A stretch of DNA of 64,000 nucleotides. Source: Ianthella basta. Its lineage: Eukaryota > Porifera > Demospongiae > Verongiida > Ianthellidae. The DNA lies in the NCBI GenBank assembly GCA_964019415.1, contig OZ025887.1:4363881-4427880 (forward strand), in the 5' to 3' direction. Under the pieces are notes generated by a model, which made no database searches, was not told the DNA's origin, and was given only the letters and a program-made list of their open reading frames with translations. The position numbers were made by a program, and so were the translations under genes. Shown one piece after another: positions 54,361-64,000 of this stretch; position 1 is the stretch's first letter; each line of letters starts with the position of its first letter.

Positions 54361-54494
54361 CTTGTCATCAGTGAAAAGCGCCCAGAGGCTACTATTATCA
54401 AGTGAACTTATCCATTGCAAATAAACTTCTATCTCGTGTCCCAGCTAGCCTGATACAGCATTGCAGTGGACTAGCTAGTTAGGTAGGTGCAAGT
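54361..54494. promoter_or_regulatory. XPO5 promoter within the 134-bp TMED10-XPO5 gap
   Basis: The gap holds both the TMED10 3' end and the XPO5 5' end on the same strand. No TATA box. The XPO5 start codon is embedded in AAGATGGCGGGG, close to the YY1/M1E-type motif often found at TATA-less starts. Confidence 0.5.
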
Positions 54495-57400
54495 TCATTC
54501 TATGAGCTTCTTAGAGCGAAAGTATCTCCTCAGATAAAAGAGTTGCCACGCAGCCAAGAAGATTAGGCAGCACATGGAGAAAACACCAAAGTAGAGCACA
54601 CGTGAGTTGGTAGACTCTGCAGGGGGAGGGGAAGGGAGAGGAGGAGAGGGGAGGGGAGGGGAGGGCAAGGTATGTTTAGACAATAGGGCCAAAGTGGAAT
54701 GGGATTACATATACACAATGCCGTTTAGTGCTTTCTGAAGGCATGAAGATGGGGCAGTGCTCCTTGTGGTGAGCTCCCACATCAGCAGTCATGTAAGGCC
54801 TGCAGGCAACTCTATTGCAAGTTGGACTAGTGTGAGTTTCTGCATGTGTAGTTTCACGTGAATGGGCACATAAAGACTGCTGGTTAAGACAATGTACGTG
54901 TGTGTGTGTGCCAAGTGTTCTGTGTGAGTGCTGTGAGTGTGAGTGCGTAGGCACGCGTGTGCATGGGTGTACCATTGGTGTCCCTCATCTCCTCCTCCCT
55001 GGCCCTCATATAGGCAAAGTCATGCACTAGAGACTGGGCAAGGTCCTCAAGACGCTTCAGTTCCACTTCCGTCGGTTTGAGCTTCTCCACTTTAGCAAGC
55101 TGCAGATGGAGGTGATGGTTGGGGGGGGGGGGGGGGTGAGAGGTGGTAGGGGGGAAGAGGGAAGAGAAGAAGACAGAGGGAGGGAGCAAAGGAGGAAGGG
55201 AATGGAGTGAAGAGGGGATGGGAATAGAGTGACAGTTGAAGATGAAGGAACACACTCCTGCTGCATTCATGTCCGTCCCCTCACACCATGTACCCAGTAC
55301 GTACACACTGGAGACCCAGTGGATACCCACAGGAGGCTACACACATTAAAGCCATTCTGCTCTGTCCCAAGTACTGAAGGCACTGTCTTGCACACATTAT
55401 ACAGAAGTTGATGAAACTCACATTCTCATACTTCTTTGAGTCACTGCCATGATTAACAGTCAAGAACACCTCCCTCTCCATCCCGTGTCCACCTTGCCCT
55501 GCACACAGAAGGGACAAAGGCAGAGCAAGACAGAATAGATTCACAGAATCAAGAGTACCATCCACTCCCGGTTGGAGTGCAGTAACACAACACACTGCAC
55601 ACAGACACTGTAGTCCTGTGGTCTGGCTGTGTTACAAGTTGATAGACTCTATAGTACATATTGTACCTTAATGAGGTCTACTGTTCAGCGATACAGCGGA
55701 ACCTGTCCAAGATGGTCGCTGTGTTAGGCAGCCACCTCTCTAAAACAGCCAGCCTCCCTGGCCCCAAATAACACTAAACAGGGCCATAGCACCCAGTCCG
55801 GCCAGTTCGGCCATGGCCGGACCGGTTTTTGTTGCTGGAACAAAAATTCTAATATTGAAGATATGCATTTTAAACACACTTTCAAATTGGGAGGGGGGTA
55901 CTGGCCTAAGGTTAAACAACGTTCTGAAAGCAGAGTGGTCTTGTTACAGTGTTGCAGGACTTAGTTTGAACAAGGAATAGCCAGATACTTGGTCCTCTAA
56001 CCAACCTTAACGGTGGCAGCCATTTTACGGATGTTGCATGACGTTTTTTTGACGTTTTCTGATGCGTAAAATGGTGTGTTAATCAATCGCCATGCAAAAT
56101 CAGACAGCACAGTAGCGCTTCAGCCATGTACAGCGGATATATGCAACCTTGCAACAGTTCCCACACCATGGGCAGTTGTTACCTAGGATACGGACTGGTA
56201 CTGTAGTCACCTATTGTATATCACCCTGTTCGTATCCTAGGTAACGACTACCCAGGTATGGGAACTGTTGCAAGGTTGCATAAATCCGCTGTACATGGAT
56301 GTATGCATGCAGCATGGTGGTATATATGTACATGGGAGCATGTACGTAGCTTGAATGGGCATATGCATGCAATAGAATACGTAGTCTCCTGTGGCAACCC
56401 TAGCTATTGCACACTCACATGTACACTTGCACTATAATATGCAGGCGGAGAAACAGGGGATGGTAGCAAGACCACAAGCGCGGAAAAATGTAGGCAAATG
56501 TAGGGATGGTGAAAATGTAGTCAAAGTCAGCGCATGTTAATGACCTGGGTTTTGCATGGACCAGCCCTCCTTGTTGCATGGACCGACTGGCCCCCCTCTT
56601 TGCATGGACCGGCCCTCCTCCTGTTTTTGGAGGAAACATTTTTACACACCCTTTGCATTGATGATGTCTTCTAGTCAAGGGAAGGAGTGATTTGTGCTGC
56701 CTAGCATCAGAGAGACAGCCAAAAAACACTAGATTTCAATCTTTAATGTGCTATCTTCTTATTTCAATGTACTGTATTACCTGTTACATGGCACTTGATC
56801 GCCTTTCCTGCTGTAAGTGCTTGTTGGTCTATGTTACACTTTTTCATACTCATTGCAGTGTTGATGGGCTTAGAATTGTTCCAAAAGTACTCACAGAATA
56901 TCTAAATTTCAAAATTTTCCTGGGGGGCATGTCCGCAGCCCCTCCTAGTTTGCGTCACATCATCTATGGCCTGACCGGTTTTTATCTTGGTGCTACGGCC
57001 CTGCTAAAACATATGACAATCTACCTCTGTAGAGCAGCCACCTCTCTATAAAGGCCAGTTAGAACTGGCCCACAGGTGGTTGTCTTAGGCCCCGTTTACA
57101 TTAAAACGTTTTCGCCCGTATCCGTAGCAATTCCGCTACGTTTGCACTCTCCGTTTACATGCAAACGACGAAAACGATTTGGTAAACGGAGGTTTTCAAA
57201 AATGGAGACCTAAGTGGAACTGTTCGAAAACGGTATCGTATCGTACGTGTGTAAACGGGCGAAAATGGTTCTTTTCGGCTTCGGTTGTCTTCGAGGCGTA
57301 TCAGAATGTCGGTAACCGAAAGGAGAAGACATTTTACAGTGCTCTTAGGCCTTACTTCCAACGTATTAGCATTTTCCCCCCTTTCGCCTCCTCGTATTCC

Positions 57401-59378
57401 TGCGAATTCGTATCAATATAAACGGTACGAATACGGAACGCTATCCGCAGCAATTGCTCCGTATGCGAATGAAGACGTTTTAATGTAAACGGGGCCTTAG
57501 ACAGGTTCCACTGTACACCCATTGCTCATGCATCACCTTAGTGCCAAAAGTAGACCAGCTTCTATTCATACACACACACACATACACATACAGAGACATG
57601 CAGTACATACATGTTTACGAGCAGAGGGAACTATCATTGTTGAAGAGAACACATAAGGAAAGGGAGCAATTAGGGAAACAGTGGGTTACCACATGCTGAG
57701 GGAAGCAGGACACAATGGAACAGTTGCTTCTGACTGACAACATACCATATACATTACGCACACACCACACACACCACACACACACCACACACCACACACA
57801 CCACACACACCACACACACCACACACACACCGCACACCACACACCACACACACACACTACCCACCTTGGGTATGTGAGGTGAAGCAGATATCAAACATCT
57901 CATAATCTTCTGTGGTTATTGAGAACTTGCCGCTAGAGGCATCCTCCTTCTGAAACAGGATGTGTCCTTGTGAGTCTGTAACCTGTTTCAGGGAGAGAGA
58001 GAGGGAGAAAGAGGGAGGTAGGACCACCCTAAAGATGGCACAAGCAGCATTGGCATAGTATCTTGCCGCTAGAGGGAGATTAAATGCGAAGGCACACTCA
58101 CACATCATCTGGTATAACAGTTACAGTGGAAGCCCCAATAAAGGACGCCCTCTGCAACAAGGGACATGCCTGCCTTCCAGCAACATACATAAAGTGTGCA
58201 AAGCTACCTCTGATATTCAGGAACACTCCCCCCAAATGAGGACACTAGGCCCCATCCTAATGGTGTCCCTATAACACACAGAGGCTGAGGGTACATACAA
58301 CTGGGAGTACATACATACAATGGAGCCAACACAACAGCTTTCAACATCACATGTATTGTGTCAGTACAAAGTGTTGAGTGAACAGAAGCCTATCCCTGTC
58401 TGGAACTGCATTCTGACATCAACAGAAAACCCTCACACAACATAAATGTGGACGAAACTAGACCAGATGTATGTCTGCGTATGTCTGCTATCCGTTGTAG
58501 GTGCCTGCACTGTAAGAACATTGTGTGAGTGTGCTTTGAAGGTGCAGTCGTAATGAATCACTGCGACAAGTTCCTACACCCCAGCCTCACCAGAGGAACA
58601 TTGGACTTCCCAGCATACGCAATTTGAAGGTTGACATGTACATGTACGCAGGCCATTCATTGGATATCACATCAACCAGCTACACCCGTAGTAGCATCAG
58701 TGAGGGACAGACTGAAGCACTATAAGGTGGAGGCCACCAGTGATCAGCCCATTCGATAGGGCTTCAGCTGTCTAGCCCTCACTTTGTCACTGCTACTCAG
58801 TGTTTGTGTAATGGTTGGAGCAATGTCCATTGATAGACTACCTCCAAATCCAGCCACTGCAGTGTTCAAGAGAGCTGTACAAGTCAGATTAACCTACTTC
58901 TCTAAATCTCAATACATCCACCTTATCATACATCCACTTGCATACACTTTCTAGAACCTCACATGTATTCAATGACGTGGGCAGGCAAACGGAGCGGGCC
59001 AGCTGTAAGTATAAATACACATGTACCCGAGTGCATGCTTGCCATACGTTTGTGTGTGTGTGTTGTGCGTCTTGGGTCTACGTATGGTGACACAATGGAT
59101 CGGGCAACATGAGCTGGAAGGATACATACGCCCACCTTCTGGTGGAGGGGACTATAAGGGACAGTGGAGGTGAGTCCCATGTGACACGCGCAGTAACTTA
59201 CGGAGATATCCGTCTTCTGCATCGGGGCAGCGGACAATTCGTATTGGCCCAAAACGAGCACGTCCTTGTGAACTTCATCCTTGATGCACTTTCTCGAGTC
59301 TGGGCTGAGCTTGAAACGGATTGATTGGGCGGTCCCAAGAAGAACAAAGACGACTAACCACGAGTGCATTGTCGCCAT
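54495..59378 (-). CDS. TMED10: TMED10 / p24-delta cargo receptor, 5 exons
   Basis: complement(join(54495..54616,54973..55099,55422..55498,57865..57982,59202..59378)), 206 aa, all phases consistent. Type I membrane protein of COPI/COPII vesicles cycling between ER and Golgi. Signal peptide about 1-19, GOLD domain with C31 and C92 as the conserved disulfide pair, [12 protein letters not shown] strand, coiled-coil [39 protein letters not shown] before the transmembrane helix ([19 protein letters not shown]), and cytosolic tail [11 protein letters not shown] with the dilysine COPI signal. Human TMED10 has FF at the position read here as YF. Identity is unmistakable over exons 2-5. Intron 2 hosts nested transposons. 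Confidence 0.97.
55779..57003. mobile_element. 1.2-kb TIR element, CAGGGCC ends
   Basis: 15-bp terminal inverted repeats CAGGGCCATAGCACC / its complement, one mismatch. Flanks share CTAAA, so the target duplication is unclear. CAGGG ends recall hAT elements, but this is not firm. It contains the foldback at 56124-56298. No transposase recognised; frames at 56415-56729 (-) and 56692-57051 (+) show no domain. Confidence 0.6.
56124..56298. mobile_element. 175-bp foldback inside the 1.2-kb element
   Basis: Arms of about 68 bp, with about 6 mismatches: the left arm begins CCATGTACAGCGGATATATG and the right arm is its inverse. Either a MITE nested in the larger element or a subterminal structure of it. 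Confidence 0.8.
57088..57496. mobile_element. PIF/Harbinger-like MITE (TTA target duplication)
   Basis: 409 bp, ends GGCCCCGTTTACATTAAAAC in inverted orientation (22 bp perfect, then diverging). Flanked by TTA on both sides (57085-57087 and 57497-57499), the Harbinger signature. CpG-rich interior, no coding capacity. Confidence 0.82.
57755..57862. repeat. CACACACCACA repeat
   Basis: Imperfect (ACACACC)n array in TMED10 intron 2, directly next to the exon 2 donor at 57864. Confidence 0.9.
57983..59201. other. TMED10 intron 1 with a repeat copy at 58122
   Basis: From 58122 a repeat starting TACAGTGGAAGCCCCAATAA runs to about 58285; its end resembles bases 1-66 of the window. Nothing else recognised in this 1.2-kb intron. 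Confidence 0.5.
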
Positions 59379-59468
59379 TTTGTTGAGTGGTTACCTGTAC
59401 ATATGGATTTATACGGTAGCATAATGGTAGTTACCTGTATTAAAGTTTACTATATTGCTGCGGACAAA
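59379..59468. promoter_or_regulatory. 90-bp bidirectional promoter, TMED10 (-) / MRPL33 (+)
   Basis: Only 90 bp lie between the two divergent start codons. No TATA box. Both starts sit in AAAATGGCGA, the YY1/M1E-like context also seen at XPO5. Confidence 0.6.
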
Positions 59469-60551
59469 ATGGCGAAGGGGAAGGCAAGGTAATAAACTTG
59501 TCTCTTTAGAAGAATCAAGTTACTTCACCTTGTGCATTAAGTGTAACTGAATGGTTATTACATTTACGTTTAGTGTGGTGTAGTACTCAGCTTACGTGCT
59601 AGTGCACCTGTGTGTAGCTAGGTAGCCATTGTTGGTGGCTGCAGCACTTGATGCTGCTTGGTTGGCACTGACAGCTCATTTCTTGCTTGATTTTAGTGCA
59701 TGCTGATGTACGTCCATGTAGGGTCATTGTAGTAAGGCTGATGAGTGCGGCTGGCACCGGCTTCTATTATGCACTACGTAAGCCGAGAAACAGGGAGAAG
59801 ATGGTGCTAAGGAAGTACGACCCAGTTGGTATGTTGGTTCACTCATTGCACATTTAATTGATCTGTTCTTGTAATTCACTCACTCATCCACTCACTCATT
59901 TGCTCGCACACTCGTGCACCGACCCATAGCCATTGCCCTCATACTAGGACCGATGTGACGTGGTGTCGTACTGATTGACTGTCAAGTACGCCTGCTTTAA
60001 TTTGCATACCCTCTGTCGAGCACACACTTCCTTGTTGGTTTTCCATCATATCTGATAGTCACCCATTGATTTCAGGGTTTGCCTCTACGTTAAGCCGCAT
60101 CTATGGGATGAGGCGCTATAGGTTGGAAGGCATGCATTCAACAGCTATCAATGCGGACCCTTCAACTCCTACAGTTTCATGGCAAAGTCTTTCCTTCACA
60201 TTATCTGCTACTTCATGGCCTAAACCTTAGCCAATTGTCCCCAGCAGGACTCCTAGCTACTTGGCTGAATGGTGTTAATGTTTATTTGTCAAGTATAGAC
60301 TAGTTAGTAACATAGCGCTTAATGGAAAATCCCATCTGCATTTTGCATTCCGTTTGTTGGCCACATGCCCTATATTAGGGGCATGTTTGTTCCTGCCAGA
60401 GCTATAAGCATAGGAATACACCTAACTACCAATAGTATGGTACTATGAGTGTATGATGTACATGCGCAGTTATATTGTACCTGTATATTTTTCTTCATTC
60501 TTCCTTGCAGTGAGAAAACATGTGCTGTTCATTGAAACAAAGAAAAAATAA
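59469..60551 (+). CDS. MRPL33: Mitochondrial ribosomal protein bL33m, 3 small exons
   Basis: join(59469..59488,59722..59828,60511..60551), 55 aa; exons of 20, 107 and 41 nt, all too short for simple frame finding. MAKGKARVIVVRLMSAAGTG is a textbook L33 start (bacterial L33 begins MAKG and has SSAGTG). The rest, RNREKMVLRKYDPVVRKHV then LFIETKKK, parallels human MRPL33 (LREKLTLLHYDPVVKQ, RVLFVEKKK). Acts in the large subunit of the mitochondrial ribosome. No cleavable targeting peptide is evident, as in other L33m. Phases 2/1 and 1/2 match at both junctions. It shares a promoter with TMED10 and ends 145 bp before the prominin-like start. Confidence 0.94.
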
Positions 60552-60695
60552 CAGCACAACCTATATAAATTATTATAACTTTTTTATTGCTGGATCCATA
60601 TTCATGAGTTTATGCACACACATTCAGCTTGTGATGACTGGACACACACAAAGCATGAATATTCATAAACCAGGCAGCTACTTCAGCAAAACAAA

Positions 60696-63600
60696 ATGGG
60701 GAGTCACCCCTGGGTTTGGAAGTTGGCAGTCTTCCTTCTTCTCTGTCCCCTCTTCCTTGGACAGCAGTGCCCAGCTGACTCAATTGTGACAGTGAGCAGC
60801 AGCTGCAGGGGACTAGAAGCTGCCTCCCCTCCTCAGGGAGACCACCTGGCTGCGTCGCCACCCCCTTTGGTCACCACCAGCAGTGGCCTCTTTGACTGGT
60901 GGTACACTATCCCTAACCTTATTGTAGCCACTACCCAGGCCCAGCCCTTCCCCAGAGGTGAGAGTGTGAAGACAGGGGCATACCACAATTTCTAAGTGGG
61001 TGTTGATTTATACAATATGGTTCAAACCAGGCTGTGGTTTGTGTAGGCAAGTAGGAGATTGCATGACTGTGCTACAGTGAAATCTGTCTACATAAGATGG
61101 TCACTGTGTATAAGGTAGTCACTTCTTTGAACCAGCCAGCCTCCCTGGACCCAAATAGCACTAACATAGCACTAATACATTGCAGTCTACCTCTGTATTG
61201 CAGCCACCTCTCTACTGGCCCACAGGTGGCTGTCGTAAACAGGTTCCACTGTAGTAGCTGGAGAGCCCTCTCTAAACCCAGGTGCATTGGCTTAAACCTC
61301 CAGGTGGAGAGTGTCTCACAGTCTAGGACAAATTGCTCCATGAAACTGTAGTACAGTGAATCCTGTATAAGACAACCGCCAGTGGGCCAGTTGAAGTTGG
61401 GCTTTATAGAGAGAGTTGGCTGCATTAAGAGGTAGACGGCAATGCTATAGCACTGTGTTAGTTCTATTTGGGGCCAGGAAGTGCGGCTGATTTAGAGAGG
61501 TGGCTGCATTTTGCAGTACCGGTCATCTCAGACAGGTATCACTATAGTAGCATCTACAGCTCTTACATTACCGTATGGTGTTGAATGTCTTTTCTAAACA
61601 GCCATTGTAGCTAGTATCAATTCCTGTGGTAGTGTCTTGCAAAATGTCATTAATTTAGTGTTACTTAGGCATCCTGTGATCCCTTATTCCTCACAGATAT
61701 AGTAAACGATGCAACAGAAATATTGGTGCAACAAAAGTACCTGAAAAATTCAGATTTTGAGAGTTTCCAGCCAAGTGTGAGTCACATTGCAGTCACACTC
61801 GGAACCACTATTCCTCAATGATCTTGAACAGTTCAATAAGTTAGACATACAGCAAGAGTTTATCATGTCTTCACTATCTTCCCCCACTCTCCTTCCCCTC
61901 CCACTTTTCACTCCTGCTCCCTCTACCCTGTCTGTTCAACCCTCCTTTCCCATCTCTACTCTCCTTCCCTCCTTCCTTGTTCTCTCTGTCTGTCCCCTTC
62001 CTCCCTCCCTCCCTCTACAGTACCTGCCATGGAGCACACCAATAATACTTGTTACATGTACAGGAGTACTCATTGGTCTCCTTTTCTTAATGGTTGGCTG
62101 CTGCCTATGTCTGTGCAGCTGTCTCTGTAAGTTCAGGAAGGAGACAGCATATAGGCCAAAAGTAGTTGCACGCCAGAACTTTAGATGGTGCATTTGGTGG
62201 AACAGCATCAGTCTCATCTCAGGAGTGTTCTTGCTGTGAGTCCCAGCACAGTGTCTCACTCTAAAAGGGTTATCTACGTAATTCAAACTGTACAATCAAA
62301 GGGTTATGATCCTTTGTGTGTCATTTCTCCCCAGCTGCTGTGTCTCTTTGAATCCAATGCACGTATCCTGTTTGCTGTATGATGTAAATGTAGCTGACAT
62401 CTCCTTATCTGAATTTTGCATCATGTACGTATGCCCAGTTCCTGTCTCCTGATTGGCTAGGCAATTATTGGTTAGTCTTCGGGAGTGGCAATCAAATAAA
62501 CTTCAAACCATTTATCTCCCTGCCCAGAACTTGTTTATGCTGCATTCATTAGCATATGGCAGATTGCATAATCGCTTTGCACATTGTTAACAGTCCGCCA
62601 CAAAGCCTGAGCATGCTTTGCACTGATGTGTTTACGTCAGAGTAGCATCTCAGTTCCAAAAGCCTATCTACTGTACACTATACAGTGATAGCTTTATGAC
62701 TCTTTTTATAATTTCTCTCCAGCTGCTGCGTCTCTTTTGAACCTGACCACATACACAGTTTGCTGTACACATGTGGCTGACGCTATCTTATCTATGCATA
62801 GATGTGTATGCTAATTTTATCTGTCCCTCAATCGATGAGTCTTTCATCTTCATCTCCAAGACTCTGTCTATAGAGCTCATCCCGTCACGAGTCTGTATCA
62901 CTTCATGTGACATCTTGATCTCCATGTAGGTTTGGCTTTGTTATGGCTATCGCTTGTGTCATTACTTTCAATGAGGCTACCTACAGTTTGCCCCGTGCAC
63001 TGCAGCAGTCAACCTCAACTATTGTTGGCTACCTCAACGCAACAAAGCAGGTTCGTGCAACGTACGTTATATATGATGAGCTAATTTGTACACATGCACT
63101 CACTACTGAATACTAATAAAGTTGCATCATTGCTTGATGCACACATGCTTATTGTAAACGAAAAGGAATAAAGTGTGATTGTCCTTGCACTGTTTCTATT
63201 TTACTGTTTATCGTGTCTGGTGCTAGGAATTTGGGTCTCAATTGAGCAGTGGGTTGGATCAGACAGCAGATTGCATCAATGGCCAGGTTAATGGTATGTG
63301 AATGAACGCTACCACCTCAGTGTACTTCATACATCTGTGATTGCTACCTGCCTTAGCCTAGCCCAGAGTACCGCCATACAGTGATTGCTACCTAGTCGCA
63401 CTGCCATGCAACTCTATTCAGCTGTGTTTGCAACACAAATGTGTTTGCTCTCTCTCCTTTCACAAGACATACCTGCAGCAGTTGGTGAGGCTGTACTGTC
63501 CGGATTTGAACTCAGGGAGCACACAGAGAGTGTTGCCATGGGTACATTTACACACATATCACAAAGTACATATTGTATTATGCATTGTATCTTGTTTAAA

Positions 63601-64000
63601 AGTTTAATGTAGTTTTTTAATGTACCAAATGCTGCATTGTTACTAACATGGCAGTTATTCGATTCTTCCTTTCCTGTTCATGTTACCCTAGACTGTTTGG
63701 AGCTACTTTCAATCACAGAGAAGACAAATGCTTCAGCACAAAGCTTACTGCAACATCTTCAAAGCCTTGTTGCTGAGTTAGGTACAATTTCCCAGCTCTC
63801 TGGTGAGCTGCTCAACAACTGTACAGCAGACAGGCTGGTGAGCCGTTGTGGTGCTCTGCAAGACATCAGAGATAATCTGACTGTCAATTCAATGCAGGTG
63901 AATGGAGATACACTCTGCTAGCCCCTATACTGTACGTACATCTGGTTAAAATGCAGAACCGAGGAGACCTTTTATTCCCTTGCTACAATTTGAACATTGG
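60696..64000 (+). CDS. Prominin-like membrane glycoprotein, 5' part
   Basis: Seven exons seen: 60696..60957, 61697..61776, 62021..62235, 62930..63050, 63227..63293, 63467..63541 and 63692..63897 (342 codons); it continues past the window edge. Signal peptide WKLAVFLLLCPLFLGQQ. FDWWYTIPNLIVAT and DIVNDATEILVQQ precede transmembrane 1 (IILVTCTGVLIGLLFLMVGC), which runs into a Cys-rich turn (CCLCLCSCLCKFRK). Transmembrane 2 crosses the exon 3/4 junction (WNSISLISGVFLL then FGFVMAIACVITF). A large extracellular loop follows with N-glycosylation sites and heptad-like helices. This order matches prominin (CD133), a cholesterol-binding organiser of membrane protrusions. Identity is by topology and scattered similarity, not strong sequence match. 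Tweety-like is an alternative. Confidence 0.75.
61073..61253 (+). mobile_element. Mariner-type MITE copy
   Basis: TACAGTGAAATCTGTCTA start and AACAGGTTCCACTGTA end, about 181 bp; the inner block CCAGCCTCCCTGGACCCAAA is shared with 55692-55778. TA-flanked CAGT ends suggest Tc1/mariner mobilisation. Confidence 0.75.
61352..61556 (-). mobile_element. Mariner-type MITE copy, inverted
   Basis: Same family as 61073-61253 in the opposite orientation, about 205 bp, 98 bp away. The pair could fold against each other in the prominin-like transcript. Confidence 0.7.
62236..62929. other. Prominin-like intron 3 with an internal duplication
   Basis: Segments from about 62324 and 62711 are diverged copies (CTCCAGCTGCTG(T/C)GTCTCTTT, then TTTGCTGTA and a TGGCTGAC/TAGCTGAC block), 387 bp apart. 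Each copy begins with an acceptor-like pyrimidine-AG. Confidence 0.65.
63898..64000 (+). other. Start of prominin-like intron 7 at window edge
   Basis: Follows donor CAG|GTGAAT. Too short to hold the next exon; nothing else seen. Confidence 0.5.

Larger units (their letters stand above)
55692..57515 (+). mobile_element. Nested transposon cluster in TMED10 intron 2
   Basis: A mariner-type MITE (begins TACAGCGGAACCTGTC at 55692, ends TTCCACTGTA at 57515) is split by two insertions: a 1.2-kb TIR element at 55779-57003 and a Harbinger-like MITE at 57088-57496. The three host pieces (55692-55778, 57004-57087, 57497-57515) rejoin into a copy colinear with 61073-61253. Confidence 0.75.
60958..61696. 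other. Prominin-like intron 1 with two MITE copies
   Basis: Contains mariner-type MITEs at 61073-61253 and, inverted, 61352-61556. No other feature. Confidence 0.6.

Overview
This is a eukaryotic nuclear window with intron-rich, tightly packed genes. Gene content is metazoan: a ZZEF1 orthologue, exportin-5, the p24 cargo receptor TMED10, mitochondrial ribosomal protein L33, a prominin-like membrane protein, a kinase with ankyrin repeats and a GH38-like secreted protein. Short intergenic gaps, plentiful small DNA-transposon relics, RecQ-like and Helitron debris and very long CA/TG microsatellites suggest a sponge, probably a demosponge. That placement is inference; no species marker was found.

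Layout, left to right. 589-5244 (-): TKL-type kinase with ankyrin repeats, 3 exons. 5742-33437 (-): ZZEF1, reconstructed as 35 exons with matching splice phases and about 2,910 codons. Its 5.5-kb second intron holds a decayed Helitron replicase gene (+), a dead non-LTR retrotransposon (-) and a Helitron 3' terminus (-). 33595-36204 (+): intronless GH38-like (DUF5054-type) secreted protein, divergent from ZZEF1. 36843-54360 (-): exportin-5, about 36 exons and 1,219 codons. Its introns carry three large minisatellites (27-, 11- and 19-bp units), a 182-bp foldback, a tRNA-like SINE head and a TIR element that has captured a RecQ helicase exon. 54495-59378 (-): TMED10, 5 exons, with a nest of DNA transposons in intron 2. 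59469-60551 (+): MRPL33, 3 tiny exons, divergent from TMED10 by 90 bp. 60696 to beyond 64000 (+): prominin-like gene, truncated by the window edge.

The genes do not form one pathway. Most are housekeeping: ER-Golgi traffic (TMED10), small-RNA and tRNA nuclear export (XPO5) and mitochondrial translation (MRPL33). ZZEF1, the kinase and the prominin-like protein are scaffold, signalling or membrane-organisation proteins. Organisation is dense: TMED10 stop to XPO5 start is 134 bp, and ZZEF1 and the GH38-like gene start 157 bp apart. Many long open frames in the window are artefacts of satellites or antisense shadows.

The most unusual object is the 573-bp element at 51064-51636. It has 64-bp terminal inverted repeats and a perfect 9-bp target duplication, and it carries a RecQ-type helicase exon ending at an intact splice donor. 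This is the architecture of a Pack-MULE-like gene-capturing transposon.
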